A stretch of DNA of 64,000 bases, taken from NCBI RefSeq assembly GCF_018614575.1, contig NZ_JAGGOJ010000007.1:62001-126000 (forward strand), written 5' to 3'. A program made the position numbers and the translations under genes. Positions 1 to 8,907 of this stretch are shown piece after piece. Positions within the stretch are counted from its first letter, which is position 1; each line of letters begins with the position of its first letter. Source of the DNA: Streptomyces sp. ISL-10 (lineage in GTDB: Bacteria; Actinomycetota; Actinomycetes; Streptomycetales; Streptomycetaceae). The notes beneath the pieces are model-generated. The model was not told where the DNA came from. It saw only the letters and a list, made by a program, of their open reading frames with translations, and made no database searches.

Positions 1-903
1 GGGGAGCACGGCGACGAGCGTCGTGCAGCCGGGGGTGTAGGGGTAGGTGTCGAGCGTGATGTCGGCACCCGCGTCCAGCGCGTCGTCGAGGAGGGCCAGC
101 AGCTCCGGGGCCCGGCCCTTGTTCACGCCGAAGTTCATGGTGGCGTGCGCGAGATGGAGTGCGCAGCCCGCCTCGCGCGTGAGCTCCACCATCTCCTGGT
201 ACGCAGCCAGGGCGCCCGCGCCGTAGGAACGGTGATGCGGACAGTAGTAACCGTCGTACGCCGCGACGACGCGGCACAGCTCGGCGAGTTCGGAGCCGTT
301 CGCGTACATGCCCGGGGTGTACGTCAGGCCCGACGACATGCCGACCGCGCCCTGCTCCAGCCCCTCGGCGACGAGGCGCTTCATCCCGGTCAGCTCGGCG
401 TCGGTGGCGGGGCGGTCCTCCCAGCCCACCGCGTACATCCGTACCGTGCCTTGCGGGACGAGGTAGGCGGCGTTGACGGCGATGCCGCGGTCGAGCCGGT
501 CGAGGTACTCGCCGACCGTGCGCCAGTCGAAGTCGACGGTCGTGTCTCCGGGCGCGCCGCCGTTCCAGCCGGTGATGGCCGTGCGGACCGCGGCGAGGGT
601 GGCGTCGTCGACCGGTGCGTACGACAACCCGTCCTGCCCGAGCACTTCGAGGGTGACGCCCTGGGCCGCCTTGGCACTGTGGTCGGGGTCGCGCAGCAGG
701 GCCAGGTCGCTGTGGGCGTGCATGTCGATGAAGCCGGGGGCCAGGGCGAGGCCGTGCGCGTCGAGCGTGCGGACGCCGGACAGGGCGGGCTCGCCCTCCC
801 GGCGTATCGCGGTGATACGACCGCCGGTCAGGGCGACATCGGCGCGGTAGGAGGCGCCGCCGGTGCCGTCGATGACGCGGGCGTCGCGGATGACCAGGTC
901 CAT
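1..903 (-). CDS. N-acyl-D-amino-acid deacylase (D-aminoacylase), C-terminus beyond the window edge
   Basis: An amidohydrolase-superfamily enzyme that releases D-amino acids from their N-acyl derivatives; 301 N-terminal residues are visible and the gene runs off the left edge. The metal-binding HxH sits at residues 62-64 (DMHAHSD). Later histidine motifs (CPHHRSYG, LHLAHAT) and DTYPY fit the D-aminoacylase family. Where well-studied members have a cysteine ligand in a GNCG motif, this protein reads LGQDG, so the Cys is replaced by Asp; metal ligation may differ. ATG 903 follows GAGAGGACC. It lies 34 bp downstream of the amino acid deaminase on the same strand, so the two are likely co-transcribed and would release then deaminate D-amino acids. 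Confidence 0.85.
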   Translation of the reverse strand, partial: MDLVIRDARVIDGTGGASYRADVALTGGRITAIRREGEPALSGVRTLDAHGLALAPGFIDMHAHSDLALLRDPDHSAKAAQGVTLEVLGQDGLSYAPVDDATLAAVRTAITGWNGGAPGDTTVDFDWRTVGEYLDRLDRGIAVNAAYLVPQGTVRMYAVGWEDRPATDAELTGMKRLVAEGLEQGAVGMSSGLTYTPGMYANGSELAELCRVVAAYDGYYCPHHRSYGAGALAAYQEMVELTREAGCALHLAHATMNFGVNKGRAPELLALLDDALDAGADITLDTYPYTPGCTTLVAVLP

Positions 904-937
904 GACGGTCCTCTCGGGGAGCGGACGTTCGGCAGGG

Positions 938-2251
938 TCAGAAGAACGTGCGGATGTAGTCCGTGACCGTGCCGTCCGCCTCCACCAGCGGAATGAGCTG
1001 CCACTTGTCGAAGCTGGTACACGGGTGCGACAGCCCCAGCCCCACCCAGTCCCCGACCTCCAGGCGCGCTCCCGGCTCCGTCCGCAGCCAGCCGTGCTGG
1101 TCGGACAGGGCCGTGAGCGTGACGCCGGTGGCCGGGCGGATCTCGCCCGTGCCGGCGTCGCGTACGACCTGTACCTGCGGCAGGTGGAGGTCGTACGCCG
1201 CGTCCCGCTTGCCCGCGTTCACGAACGCCTGCTCGGGCGAGGGGCGCGAGACGACCTGGGCCCACAGGCGGAAGGCCGGCTGGAGCGCGCCCTCGTCGGG
1301 AACCCGGTTGAAGGGGGTCAGACGGCGGTAGTGGCCGTCGTCGTGCGAAACGTACGCACCGGAGCGCAGCAGCTTGAGGACCGGCAGGGACAGCTCGGGG
1401 ATCTCGGCGAAGACATCGGCGACCGCGTCGAACCACGCGCTGCCGCCCGCGCTGATCACGATCTCTCCGGCGCCCTCGAACCGGCCCGCCTTGTCGAACT
1501 CCGCGGCCAGCGCAACGAGCCTGCGCAGCCATGCGTGCACCCTCCCCCAGGCTTCGCCCGGGGGGACCCCCATCTCGCTGCGCTCGCCGTCGTCCTGCGG
1601 GACCTCGCCCTCGTACCCGGCGACGCCGACCAGCCGCAGCGTGCCAGTGGCGGCCACCGCGTCCGCGACCGCCGCGCAGTCCGCCTCCGTGCGGGCTCCC
1701 GTGCGCGCGCCCTCGCCCGCGCCCAGCTCGACGACGACGTCCAGCGGGCGTGAGGTGCCGCGCAGCGCCTTGTCCATCAGCTCGGCACCGCGCACGGAGT
1801 CGACATAGCAGACCAGGTGGAAGTCCGGGTCGGTGTCGAGCTCCTGCCCGATCCAGCGCAGCGCGGCGGCGTCGACAACCTCGTTGGCCAGGAAGATCCG
1901 CTGGAACCCGAACGCGCGGTAGACACGGACCTGGTGCGGCATGGCGGCGGTGATGCCCCAGGCGCCGTGCTCCAGCTGGCGGGCGAAGAGCTGCGGCGCC
2001 ATGCAGGTCTTGCCGTGCGGGGCGAAGGCGAGGCCGTGGTGCTCGGCGTATGCCTGAAGGAGCGAGAGGTTGTGCGCCACGGACTCGGCGGAGAGCGCGA
2101 GGACGGGGGTGGTGAAGCCATCGGTGAAGAGGTTGAGCCGGGCTGCGGCCAGCTCGCCGACGGTCCGGCCGTCGACGTCGGGCGGGAGCGCCTTGAAGCG
2201 GTGGTCGGCCGGTTCGTCGGCGAGTCGTGCGACGGGGTTGTCGGCAGCCAT
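938..2251 (-). CDS. PLP-dependent D-amino acid deaminase (DSD1/D-threonine aldolase-like, fold type III)
   Basis: 437 aa with an alanine-racemase-like N-terminal barrel and the C-terminal metal site of the D-serine dehydratase/D-threonine aldolase family. The likely PLP lysine is K81 in FAPHGKTCM. The C-terminal HPCTSFDKW segment carries the His/Cys metal-ligand pair. Start ATG 2251 was chosen because GGAGGAGG lies just upstream; a longer reading to 2284 would run through the palindromic operator. Context (D-aminoacylase, RidA, IclR) supports deamination of a D-amino acid to a keto acid, with RidA removing reactive enamine/imine intermediates. Substrate cannot be read from sequence. Confidence 0.85.
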   Translation of the reverse strand: MAADNPVARLADEPADHRFKALPPDVDGRTVGELAAARLNLFTDGFTTPVLALSAESVAHNLSLLQAYAEHHGLAFAPHGKTCMAPQLFARQLEHGAWGITAAMPHQVRVYRAFGFQRIFLANEVVDAAALRWIGQELDTDPDFHLVCYVDSVRGAELMDKALRGTSRPLDVVVELGAGEGARTGARTEADCAAVADAVAATGTLRLVGVAGYEGEVPQDDGERSEMGVPPGEAWGRVHAWLRRLVALAAEFDKAGRFEGAGEIVISAGGSAWFDAVADVFAEIPELSLPVLKLLRSGAYVSHDDGHYRRLTPFNRVPDEGALQPAFRLWAQVVSRPSPEQAFVNAGKRDAAYDLHLPQVQVVRDAGTGEIRPATGVTLTALSDQHGWLRTEPGARLEVGDWVGLGLSHPCTSFDKWQLIPLVEADGTVTDYIRTFF

Positions 2252-2379
2252 GGGCCCTCCTCCATGTCGTTGCATTATATGCAACGACCATTGCGTATTT
2301 CACTGAGCGCTGTCTAACATCCGAGCCAACGCAAGGTCAATGGTGCCCTGCGGCCGACCAGCGAGGAGCCTCCGCGATC
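2252..2379. promoter_or_regulatory. Divergent promoter region with IclR-type operator candidate
   Basis: The 128-bp gap between two divergent operons holds the near-perfect palindrome TTGCATTATATGCAA at 2270-2284 (6-bp arms, 3-bp centre). A related half-site, TTGCGTA, follows about one and a half helical turns downstream. The AT-rich stretch stands out in 72% GC DNA. An IclR regulator is encoded two genes away, and IclR proteins usually bind such palindromes, so this is the probable autoregulated operator. Confidence 0.6.
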
Positions 2380-3432
2380 ATGACCGCGAGCGTGCACGCC
2401 CCCGTGGACGTCGTCTGCCTCGGCGAGTCCATGGTCACGTTCCTGCCCACGCACGAGGGCCGCCTCGCCGATGTGCCGTCGTTCGTCCGCGGCATCGGCG
2501 GCGCGGAGTCCAACGTGGCGTGCGCGCTGGCGGCGGCCGGCCACCGGACCCGCTGGGTCGGGCGCGTGGGCGCGGACGGCTTCGGCGACCACCTCGTGGA
2601 GACGATCGCGGCCTACGGGGTGGACACCTCGGCGGTGGTCCGCGACCCGGAACGCCCGACGGGCATCTACTTCCGCACGGCGACCGACCGGGCGACGGAC
2701 GCGCACGAGGTCCTCTACTACCGCGCCGGGTCCGCGGCCTCGGCGATGTCGCCGCACACCGTGCCGGCCGGCGCCGTCCGGTCCGCCCGCGTCCTGCACG
2801 TCTCCGGCATCACCGCGGCCCTCTCGCCCGACTGCCTCGCCCTGATGCGCGACCTCACCGCCCGGCGGGAGGACCGGCCGCTGGTCTCCTTCGACGTGAA
2901 CCACCGCCCCGGCCTGTGGCGTTCCGGCACTGACCCGGAGGTGCTGCTGGACCTGGCGCGCGGGGCGGACCTGGTGTTCGTCGGGGAGGACGAGGCGGAG
3001 GGGGCCTGGGGTCTGCGGGGCGCGTCCGCGATCCGGGAGGCGCTGCCGGAGCCGTCGACGGTGGTGGTGAAGCGGGGGGCGGCGGGGGCGGTGTCGTTCA
3101 CGCGCGACGCGCTGTTCCCCTCCCCGCGCAGCGCAAGCGACACCACCGCCACCGCCACCGCCCCCCGTGTCACCGTCGCCGCCCCCGTCGGGGCCGGCGA
3201 CGCCTTCGCCGCCGGGTTTCTGGCCGCCACCCTGAGGCGACTGCCCGCCAGGGACCGGCTGCGGCACGGGCATCTGTGGGCCGCTGCCGCCCTCACCGTT
3301 CACGGCGACCTCGCGGCGCCGCCGACCGCCGACCGCGCCGACCGGCTCGTCGCCCTGGACGACGACGCCTGGGGGACACTGCACCTCGGCCCCGGGTGGA
3401 CGGGGGACGACCAGGAGGTACGTACACCATGA
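2380..3432 (+). CDS. PfkB-family carbohydrate kinase (2-keto-3-deoxygluconate kinase-like)
   Basis: 350 aa ribokinase-fold sugar kinase. The N-terminal substrate loop (GGAESNVACALA) and the C-terminal PfkB signature APVGAGDAFAAGF, with the catalytic Asp and anion hole, are intact. It resembles annotated KDG kinases. ATG 2380 is preceded by GAGGAG. It ends in an ATGA overlap with the IclR gene, so translation is coupled. Why a KDG-like kinase sits with D-amino acid genes is not obvious; it may act on the keto product, which is inference. Confidence 0.85.
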   Translation: MTASVHAPVDVVCLGESMVTFLPTHEGRLADVPSFVRGIGGAESNVACALAAAGHRTRWVGRVGADGFGDHLVETIAAYGVDTSAVVRDPERPTGIYFRTATDRATDAHEVLYYRAGSAASAMSPHTVPAGAVRSARVLHVSGITAALSPDCLALMRDLTARREDRPLVSFDVNHRPGLWRSGTDPEVLLDLARGADLVFVGEDEAEGAWGLRGASAIREALPEPSTVVVKRGAAGAVSFTRDALFPSPRSASDTTATATAPRVTVAAPVGAGDAFAAGFLAATLRRLPARDRLRHGHLWAAAALTVHGDLAAPPTADRADRLVALDDDAWGTLHLGPGWTGDDQEVRTP

Positions 3433-4193
3433 GCCAGACCGTCGACCGCGCACTGAGCATCCTGCCCCTTCTCGCGCAGGGACCCGCCGACCTCGGACAG
3501 GTCGCCGAGAGGCTCGGCGTCCACAAGTCCACCGCGCTGCGCCTGCTGCGCACGCTGCACGAGCACGGCCTCGTCTACCGCCAGCAGGACCAGCGTTACC
3601 GCCTCGGTGCCCGGCTGATCGCGCTCGCGCAGGAAGCCGTCGAGAACCTCGACGTACGCGAGATCGCCCACCCCCATCTGGTCGCGCTCAACGAGCAGAT
3701 CGGGCACACCGTCCACCTCGCGGTGTACGAGGAGAGCGAAGTCCTCTACATCGACAAGGTCGAGAGCCGCTACCCGGTCCGGATGTACTCCCGCATCGGC
3801 AAGCCCGTCGCCATCACCGTCGCGGCCGTCGCCAAGCTGCTGCTCGCCGACCTGCCCGAGCCCGAGCGGCGCGCCGTCGCGGAGAAGCTCGACTACCCCA
3901 TGTACACGTCCCGTTCGATCCCGAACGCCGACGCCTTCCTCAAGGAGCTGGCGACCGTACGCGAACAGGGCTGGGCCACCGACCTCGGCGGCCACGAGGA
4001 GTCCATCAACTGCGTAGCGGCCCCCATCCGCGGTGCGGACGGCCGGGCCGTCGCCGCCATGTCGGTGTCCGCGCCGAACGTCGTCGTCACCGCCGACGAA
4101 CTCCTCACCCTTCTCCCGCTGGTGCGGCGCACCGCCGACACCATCACGCGGGAGTACTCAGGACACACCCCGCAGAAGGACTCACACGCATGA
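3429..4193 (+). CDS. IclR-family transcriptional regulator
   Basis: 254 aa. An N-terminal winged HTH (about residues 5-60, containing LGVHKSTALRLLRTL) precedes the IclR effector domain (about 75-245). It overlaps the kinase stop and the RidA start by ATGA on each side, forming a tight kinase-iclR-ridA operon. It probably senses a D-amino acid or keto acid and controls both divergent operons through the palindrome at 2270-2284. Confidence 0.9.
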   Translation: MSQTVDRALSILPLLAQGPADLGQVAERLGVHKSTALRLLRTLHEHGLVYRQQDQRYRLGARLIALAQEAVENLDVREIAHPHLVALNEQIGHTVHLAVYEESEVLYIDKVESRYPVRMYSRIGKPVAITVAAVAKLLLADLPEPERRAVAEKLDYPMYTSRSIPNADAFLKELATVREQGWATDLGGHEESINCVAAPIRGADGRAVAAMSVSAPNVVVTADELLTLLPLVRRTADTITREYSGHTPQKDSHA

Positions 4194-4594
4194 GCGAGAA
4201 GATCGCGATCACCCCGAGCACCCACACCGCGCCGCCCGCGAAGTTCTCCCACGGCGTGCGGAAGGGCAACATCCTCCAGGTCGCCGGCCAGGTCGGCTTC
4301 CTCCCGGCCGTCGGGGGCGAGGCGCCCACTCCCGCCGGGTCCACCCTGCGCGAGCAGACGCTCCAGACCCTGGCCAACGTCGAGGCGATCCTCGAAGAGG
4401 GCGGCGCGTCCTGGGACGACGTGATGATGATCCGCGTCTATCTCACGGACACGGCCCACTTCGCCGAGATGAACGAGATCTACAACGAGCACTTCAAGGA
4501 CCTGACGGTGGCCCCCGCCGCCCGTACGACGGTCTACGTCGGCCTCCCCGCCGGCCTGCTCATCGAGATGGACGCCCTGGCAGTCCTGGACTGA
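4190..4594 (+). CDS. RidA family enamine/imine deaminase
   Basis: 134 aa, the normal length for RidA/YjgF. The conserved C-terminal region includes AARTTVYVGLP with the arginine that binds the carboxylate in RidA proteins. RidA hydrolyses reactive 2-aminoacrylate-type enamines formed by PLP-dependent dehydratases, which matches the divergent deaminase. It is translationally coupled to iclR by ATGA overlap. Confidence 0.9.
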   Translation: MSEKIAITPSTHTAPPAKFSHGVRKGNILQVAGQVGFLPAVGGEAPTPAGSTLREQTLQTLANVEAILEEGGASWDDVMMIRVYLTDTAHFAEMNEIYNEHFKDLTVAPAARTTVYVGLPAGLLIEMDALAVLD

Positions 4595-4774
4595 CCCCTC
4601 TGCATCACCGGCTGTACGGCACGGCGCGCATCCCCGAAGCGCATGGCTCGGCGACGGTCGCGATCGTCACCACCGCGGGCATCGTGCTGCCGCTGGTCGA
4701 GAACGGCGCCGACCACGGCGAAGACCTCCGGTGTGGTGGAGGTGTCCAGGCTTCGCCGCGCAACGGAGGTCTTC

Positions 4775-5050
4775 GTGTCCCACCGTCATGCCCGGCGATG
4801 GTTCATGGCAGGCGGTTGCTCATCGAGCGTGTCCGGTCCGGCTGTCCGGTGGCACACGTGGCCGCTGAGATGGGGGTTTCACGGGCCGCGGCTCACAAGT
4901 GGGTGCGCCGCTTCAGGGCTGAGGGGGAGGCGGGCCTCAGTGATCGTTCCAGTCGGCCGCACCGGACTTCTTCCTGCACAGCTACAACCATCACCGGTGC
5001 CGCACCGCACTCGGAGGCCAGCCGCCGATCAGCCGCGTGAACAACGCTTC
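4775..5050 (+). pseudogene. IS481-family transposase remnant (frameshift plus internal deletion)
   Basis: GTG 4775 behind GGAGG begins VSHRHARRW, the start of an IS481-type transposase. At about 4799 the reading moves to another frame, which continues as MVHGRRLLIERVR and a helix-turn-helix (AHVAAEMGVSRAAAHKWVRR, DRSSRPHR). Near 4970 it jumps to the transposase C-terminus, FFLHSYNHHRCRTALGGQPP, ending near VNNASGPYVQR. The whole DDE core is missing. No flanking target duplication was identified. Bases 4595-4774 before it hold no recognisable gene. Confidence 0.75.
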
Positions 5051-5134
5051 AGGTCCATATGTCCAGCGGGCCCGTCGCACGGCGAAGAGGGGCGGGGCGC
5101 GTGCCCCGCCCCTCTCCTCGGCTAGGGTCGCCGT

Positions 5135-5794
5135 GTGGTGACACCCTTCCAAACCCAGGTCGTCGGTCCCGAGTTCATCGCGGCCGACGCGCACAACGCC
5201 GTGCTCGTGGACGCGCACGGGATCTCCTTCGACCAGGGTCCCCACCACGCCGAGTTCGCCTGGCACGAGGTGGGCGGCGTCCACCACGCCGTCATCGGCC
5301 TGTGCCTCGTCGTCACCGTCGTCCACCGCACCGGCATGCGGTACGAGTGCCGGGTCGGCGTCCGGCGCACGTCCCGACTGCGCGAGTGGTGCGCACGACT
5401 CGAGCCGGTGCTCGGCCACTACACCGGCGGTGGCATGCCCGCAGCCGTCCACCCGGCCCAGGCGGCGGCGCTGCCGTACCCGCAGGTGTCCGCATGGGTC
5501 GGCGCGGCGTACGGCACGGCACGGCCCGAGCGGCGGATCACGGACATCGGCTACGCGTATGTGGTGAACACACAGCCCGAGGCGTACCTCGACGGCGATG
5601 CCTCCGCGATGACGTACGGCGGCGGGCCGCTGATCGTCGTCAAGCGCGACGGCGCGGTCTGGGGGTTCGGCTCCGACCCGATCTTCATGCCGCTGTACGA
5701 GGCCCGTACGGAGGAGGAGTTCCGCCGGGCGATGGCGCGGATCATGCCGCAGTGGGACCCGGACCGGCCGTCGTCGAGGATCCCCTTCCACTGA
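5135..5794 (+). CDS. Conserved hypothetical protein, C-terminus reminiscent of YrhB/immunity-type domains
   Basis: 219 aa, soluble, no signal peptide or membrane segment. The C-terminal third (NTQPEAYLDGD...GGGPLIVVKRDG...GSDPIF) resembles YrhB-like domains, which occur in immunity proteins, but the match is weak. GTG 5135 lies 6 nt after a TAGGGT -10 box (5123-5128), so the mRNA is probably leaderless, which fixes the start. It stands alone between an IS remnant and the convergent peptidase gene. Function unknown. Confidence 0.7.
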   Translation: MVTPFQTQVVGPEFIAADAHNAVLVDAHGISFDQGPHHAEFAWHEVGGVHHAVIGLCLVVTVVHRTGMRYECRVGVRRTSRLREWCARLEPVLGHYTGGGMPAAVHPAQAAALPYPQVSAWVGAAYGTARPERRITDIGYAYVVNTQPEAYLDGDASAMTYGGGPLIVVKRDGAVWGFGSDPIFMPLYEARTEEEFRRAMARIMPQWDPDRPSSRIPFH

Positions 5795-5860
5795 GGTCGG
5801 CTCGTCGGTCCCGAAGGGCGCCCGGGACCACAGGTCGCGGACGCCCGTTCCGAGGGCCGG

Positions 5861-7198
5861 TCAGCCGGTGCAGTACTGCTGTTCCTTGCCGATCGACCGG
5901 TACATGCAGTCGGAGTTCTCCACCAGCTGGAGCACCGCGTCCCGGTTGCGGCTGGTCTCGCGCTCGATCACCTCGTCGGGCGGGTAGAAGCCGCCGCCGC
6001 CGAAGCCGCTCGGATACATCTCGAAGGTGTACCCGAAGATCTTCTGCGCGCCCCACAGCCAGTCGTCGATCGATCCGTCCGTGATGTACAGGTCGCTCGA
6101 CTGCTCGGCCGTGTAGCCGTTGCTCGCGGCCATCTTCCGGCCCACCGCCGCGAAGGCGTTGCGGTCGTCGGCCGTCATGCCCGGCGCCGTGTCGTCGTAG
6201 GTGTAGCCGAACGGCCAGAGCACCAGCTCGCTGTAGGTGTGGAAGTCGATGGCCGACCTGATCTGCTGCTTTCCGCCGACGACCCGTGAGCGGACGAAGT
6301 CGGCGACGACCTTCACCTCGGGAGCGGACTCGGCCGACGCGCCCCGGTAGGTGTCCGAGCCCGCGGATCCGGAGGAGCCGCCGCAGCAGCCCCACTTGAA
6401 GTTCCAGTTGCGGTTCATGTCCGTACCGATCGACGACGACCCCGAGTTGGGCTGCCGGTTCTTGCGCCAGCTGCGGTAGGAGCCGGTCGCGATGTCGTAC
6501 TCGCCGCCGTCCGGGTTGAGGTCGGGCACGATCCAGATCTCGCGGTTGTTGACGGCGCTGGTGATCCGGGAGTCGCTGCCGTAGTCCTCTCCGAACTCGC
6601 GCAGCAGGTAGAGCGCCATCTCGACGGTGAGGTGCTCGCGGGCGTGCTGGTGGTGGGTGAAGAGAACCTCGGGCTCGTTCTCGTCCGTCGCCACGTTGTC
6701 GCTGATCTTGATGGCGACGATGTCCCGGCCCTGGTAGCTCTTGCCGATGACGCGCTTGCTCATGATGCCCGGGTACTGGGCGATGCGCTGGTTGATCTCG
6801 GCGTTCATCTCGGCGTAGTTGTGGTACCTCGCGTCGGCCGAGGGGAAGTCGGACGGCCCGACGTCGGCCGTGGTCCGCCGATCGGGCGGGGCGGGCAGCG
6901 CCTTGAGGGTGTGCCCGAGGGCGCGCAGCCGTTTCGCCTGGGCCGCGTTGGCGCTGACGACGATCGTGTGGTCGTCGACCTCGTCGATGGAGACCCCGGT
7001 GGCGGCGACGGCGGTGCGGTCGGCGGCGCTGTCCGGGCCGTGGATCCGGTACTGCCTGATCTGCTCATCCTCGTCCGCGCTCGACAGCGCGGGCCGGTCA
7101 GGGGGCGAGGAGGCGTTGGCGGTGAGGGGCGCTGCCACGGCGAGGGCGACGACGGCCGCCAGCGCGGCGGATCGTCCTCCCAGTCGGCGTATTCGCAT
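5861..7198 (-). CDS. Secreted M14 zinc carboxypeptidase
   Basis: 445 aa. The N-terminal signal peptide ([20 protein letters not shown], cleavage near A29) is followed by a propeptide-like region to about residue 110, then the M14 domain. Zinc ligands are H and E in [10 protein letters not shown] and the His in IDFHTYSE. Substrate-binding NR occurs in DMNRNWNF and the catalytic Glu is in FEMYPSG. This pattern matches carboxypeptidase T-like enzymes. ATG 7198 is preceded by AGGAG. A neighbouring secreted chitinase suggests extracellular polymer degradation. Confidence 0.92.
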   Translation of the reverse strand: MRIRRLGGRSAALAAVVALAVAAPLTANASSPPDRPALSSADEDEQIRQYRIHGPDSAADRTAVAATGVSIDEVDDHTIVVSANAAQAKRLRALGHTLKALPAPPDRRTTADVGPSDFPSADARYHNYAEMNAEINQRIAQYPGIMSKRVIGKSYQGRDIVAIKISDNVATDENEPEVLFTHHQHAREHLTVEMALYLLREFGEDYGSDSRITSAVNNREIWIVPDLNPDGGEYDIATGSYRSWRKNRQPNSGSSSIGTDMNRNWNFKWGCCGGSSGSAGSDTYRGASAESAPEVKVVADFVRSRVVGGKQQIRSAIDFHTYSELVLWPFGYTYDDTAPGMTADDRNAFAAVGRKMAASNGYTAEQSSDLYITDGSIDDWLWGAQKIFGYTFEMYPSGFGGGGFYPPDEVIERETSRNRDAVLQLVENSDCMYRSIGKEQQYCTG

Positions 7199-7491
7199 AC
7201 AAGTGCTCCTGGGGTGTGGGGGGTTGCTGCGTGCGTATGCGGGGTGCGTGCGGGGTGTGCGGGGTGTGCGGGGTGTGGCACGGGTCATGGCGGGTACGGC
7301 GGCCGTCGCGGCGGAGCGGCGGACGCCTGAGCGGGCTCGCGGGCTCATCGTGCGACTCTGGCATGCTCCGGTCAATAGCACTCCCGGCCATACGCCCGCG
7401 TCCGCTGTGTGCCGGATCTCTTGTGGGATCAACGGCGTCCGGCTTGGGTAACCCAGTCACATCGTGGGACGAGTGGGAAGGCGGGCTGCGC
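7199..7491. other. Divergent intergenic region with a short G-rich tandem repeat
   Basis: About 290 bp between the carboxypeptidase and the transporter. Bases 7239-7277 hold three to four imperfect copies of a 9-bp unit, GCGGGGTGT. GGAAGGCGGG lies before the transporter start. No gene is convincing here. Confidence 0.5.
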
Positions 7492-8784
7492 ATGACAGGC
7501 ACCACCGAGGAGAACACCGGCGAGGCCATCTCCCCGCCGCGCAAGTCGAGCTGGCGCTACATCGGACCGGGCATCGTCGTCGCGGCGACCGGTGTCGGGG
7601 CCGGTGACCTGGTCGCGACGCTCATCGCCGGAAGCAAGTTCGGCTACACCCTCCTGTGGGCCGCGGTCATCGGGTGCCTCGTGAAGATCGCCCTCGCGGA
7701 GGCCGCCGGCCGCTGGCATCTGGCCACCGGCCGGACGCTCTTCGACGGCTGGCGCAGCCTCGGCTCCTGGACGACGATCTACTTCGTCGGCTACGTCATC
7801 GTCTGGGGCTTCGTCTACGGCGCGGCCGCCATGTCCTCCAGTGCGCTGCCCCTCGACGCCCTTTTCCCGGACGTCATGGACCTCAAGTGGTGGGCCGTGC
7901 TGTGCGGTCTGGCCGGGCTGGCGTTCGTCTGGTTCAACCACTACGCCGTCTTCGAGAAGGTCATGACGGTCCTGGTCGGCGTGATGTTCGTCGTCACCGT
8001 CTACCTGGCGATCCGGGTGACGCCCAACCTCGGCGACGCCTTCGCGGGACTCGCGCCGGTCCTCCCGGACGGCTCGCTGATCTACACCCTGGGCCTGATC
8101 GGCGGCGTCGGCGGCACGATCACCCTGGCCGCCTACGGGTACTGGGTCAACGCCAAGGGATGGACGAACACCGGCTGGATGAAAGTGATGCGGCTCGACA
8201 ACCGGGTCGCCTACATCACGACCGGCATCTTCGTCGTCGCCATGCTCTTCGTCGGCGCGGAGCTGCTGCACTCCTCCGGAGTCGCGATCGCCAAGGGCGA
8301 CAAGGGCCTGATCGACCTGGGCGTGGTCCTGGAGGACCGCTACGGCGCGACGACCGCGAAGCTGTTCCTGATCGGCTTCTTCGCCACGTCCTTCACCTCG
8401 CTCATCGGTGTCTGGCACGGCGTGAGCCTGATGTTCGCGGACTTCGTCACCAACTACCGCAAGAAGGGAGAGGGGACGACGGGCGCGGAGGTGGCGTCCG
8501 GCAGCCGTGAGAAGTCGCTGCCGTTCCGCGCGTACCTGCTGTGGCTGACGTTCCCCCCGATCGCGCTGCTCTTCCTGGACCAGCCGTTCGGACTGGTGAT
8601 CGTCTACGGCGTGATCGGCGCGTTCTTCATGCCGTTCCTGGCGCTCACCCTGGTCTGGCTGCTCAACTCCTCCCGTACGCCCACCGAGTGGCGCAACGGC
8701 GCCCTCAGCAATGTGATGCTGGCCGGCGCGGGACTGCTGTTCGTGGTGCTGTGCGTGCAGCAGGTGCGCGACCTGCCCTGGTGA
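7492..8784 (+). CDS. Nramp-related membrane transporter lacking the canonical metal-binding motifs
   Basis: 430 aa with about 11 hydrophobic helices and an Nramp fold-like start (YIGPGIVVAATGVGAGD). In metal-transporting Nramps TM1 has DPGN; here the equivalent stretch is ATGVGAGD. The TM6 region reads GGVGGTITLAAYGYW without the usual Met-containing ligand motif. It therefore belongs to the Nramp-related branch with altered ligands, and its substrate is uncertain (Mg2+-like, other cation or organic). ATG 7492 follows GGAAGGCGGG. It ends at a strong bidirectional terminator. Confidence 0.85.
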   Translation: MTGTTEENTGEAISPPRKSSWRYIGPGIVVAATGVGAGDLVATLIAGSKFGYTLLWAAVIGCLVKIALAEAAGRWHLATGRTLFDGWRSLGSWTTIYFVGYVIVWGFVYGAAAMSSSALPLDALFPDVMDLKWWAVLCGLAGLAFVWFNHYAVFEKVMTVLVGVMFVVTVYLAIRVTPNLGDAFAGLAPVLPDGSLIYTLGLIGGVGGTITLAAYGYWVNAKGWTNTGWMKVMRLDNRVAYITTGIFVVAMLFVGAELLHSSGVAIAKGDKGLIDLGVVLEDRYGATTAKLFLIGFFATSFTSLIGVWHGVSLMFADFVTNYRKKGEGTTGAEVASGSREKSLPFRAYLLWLTFPPIALLFLDQPFGLVIVYGVIGAFFMPFLALTLVWLLNSSRTPTEWRNGALSNVMLAGAGLLFVVLCVQQVRDLPW

Positions 8785-8835
8785 TCGCGGGGCCCGTGAG
8801 GAGCGACCGGCCACGGCCGCATCGAGAAGCGAACG

Positions 8836-8877
8836 ACCGGGCCCGTACCGCCGGGGGAGCGGCGGTACGGGCCCGGT
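8836..8877. terminator. Bidirectional terminator between transporter and chitinase
   Basis: A perfect 17-bp stem, ACCGGGCCCGTACCGCC (8836-8852) pairing with 8861-8877, with an 8-nt loop. It lies between convergent genes and lacks a long U tract, as is common in Streptomyces. Confidence 0.85.
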
Positions 8878-8907
8878 GGGGCGTCCGGTGGCCGGGTCGG
8901 GGACTTC

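Noticed and set aside
4595..4774. Possible additional gene fragment between ridA and the IS481 remnant.
   Set aside because: An open reading (IVTTAGIVLPLVENGADHGE) exists but could not be linked to any family or start signal.
7239..7277. Short tandem GCGGGGTGT units, considered as a CRISPR-like or regulatory array.
   Set aside because: No spacers and no cas genes; best seen as low-complexity repeat in a promoter region.
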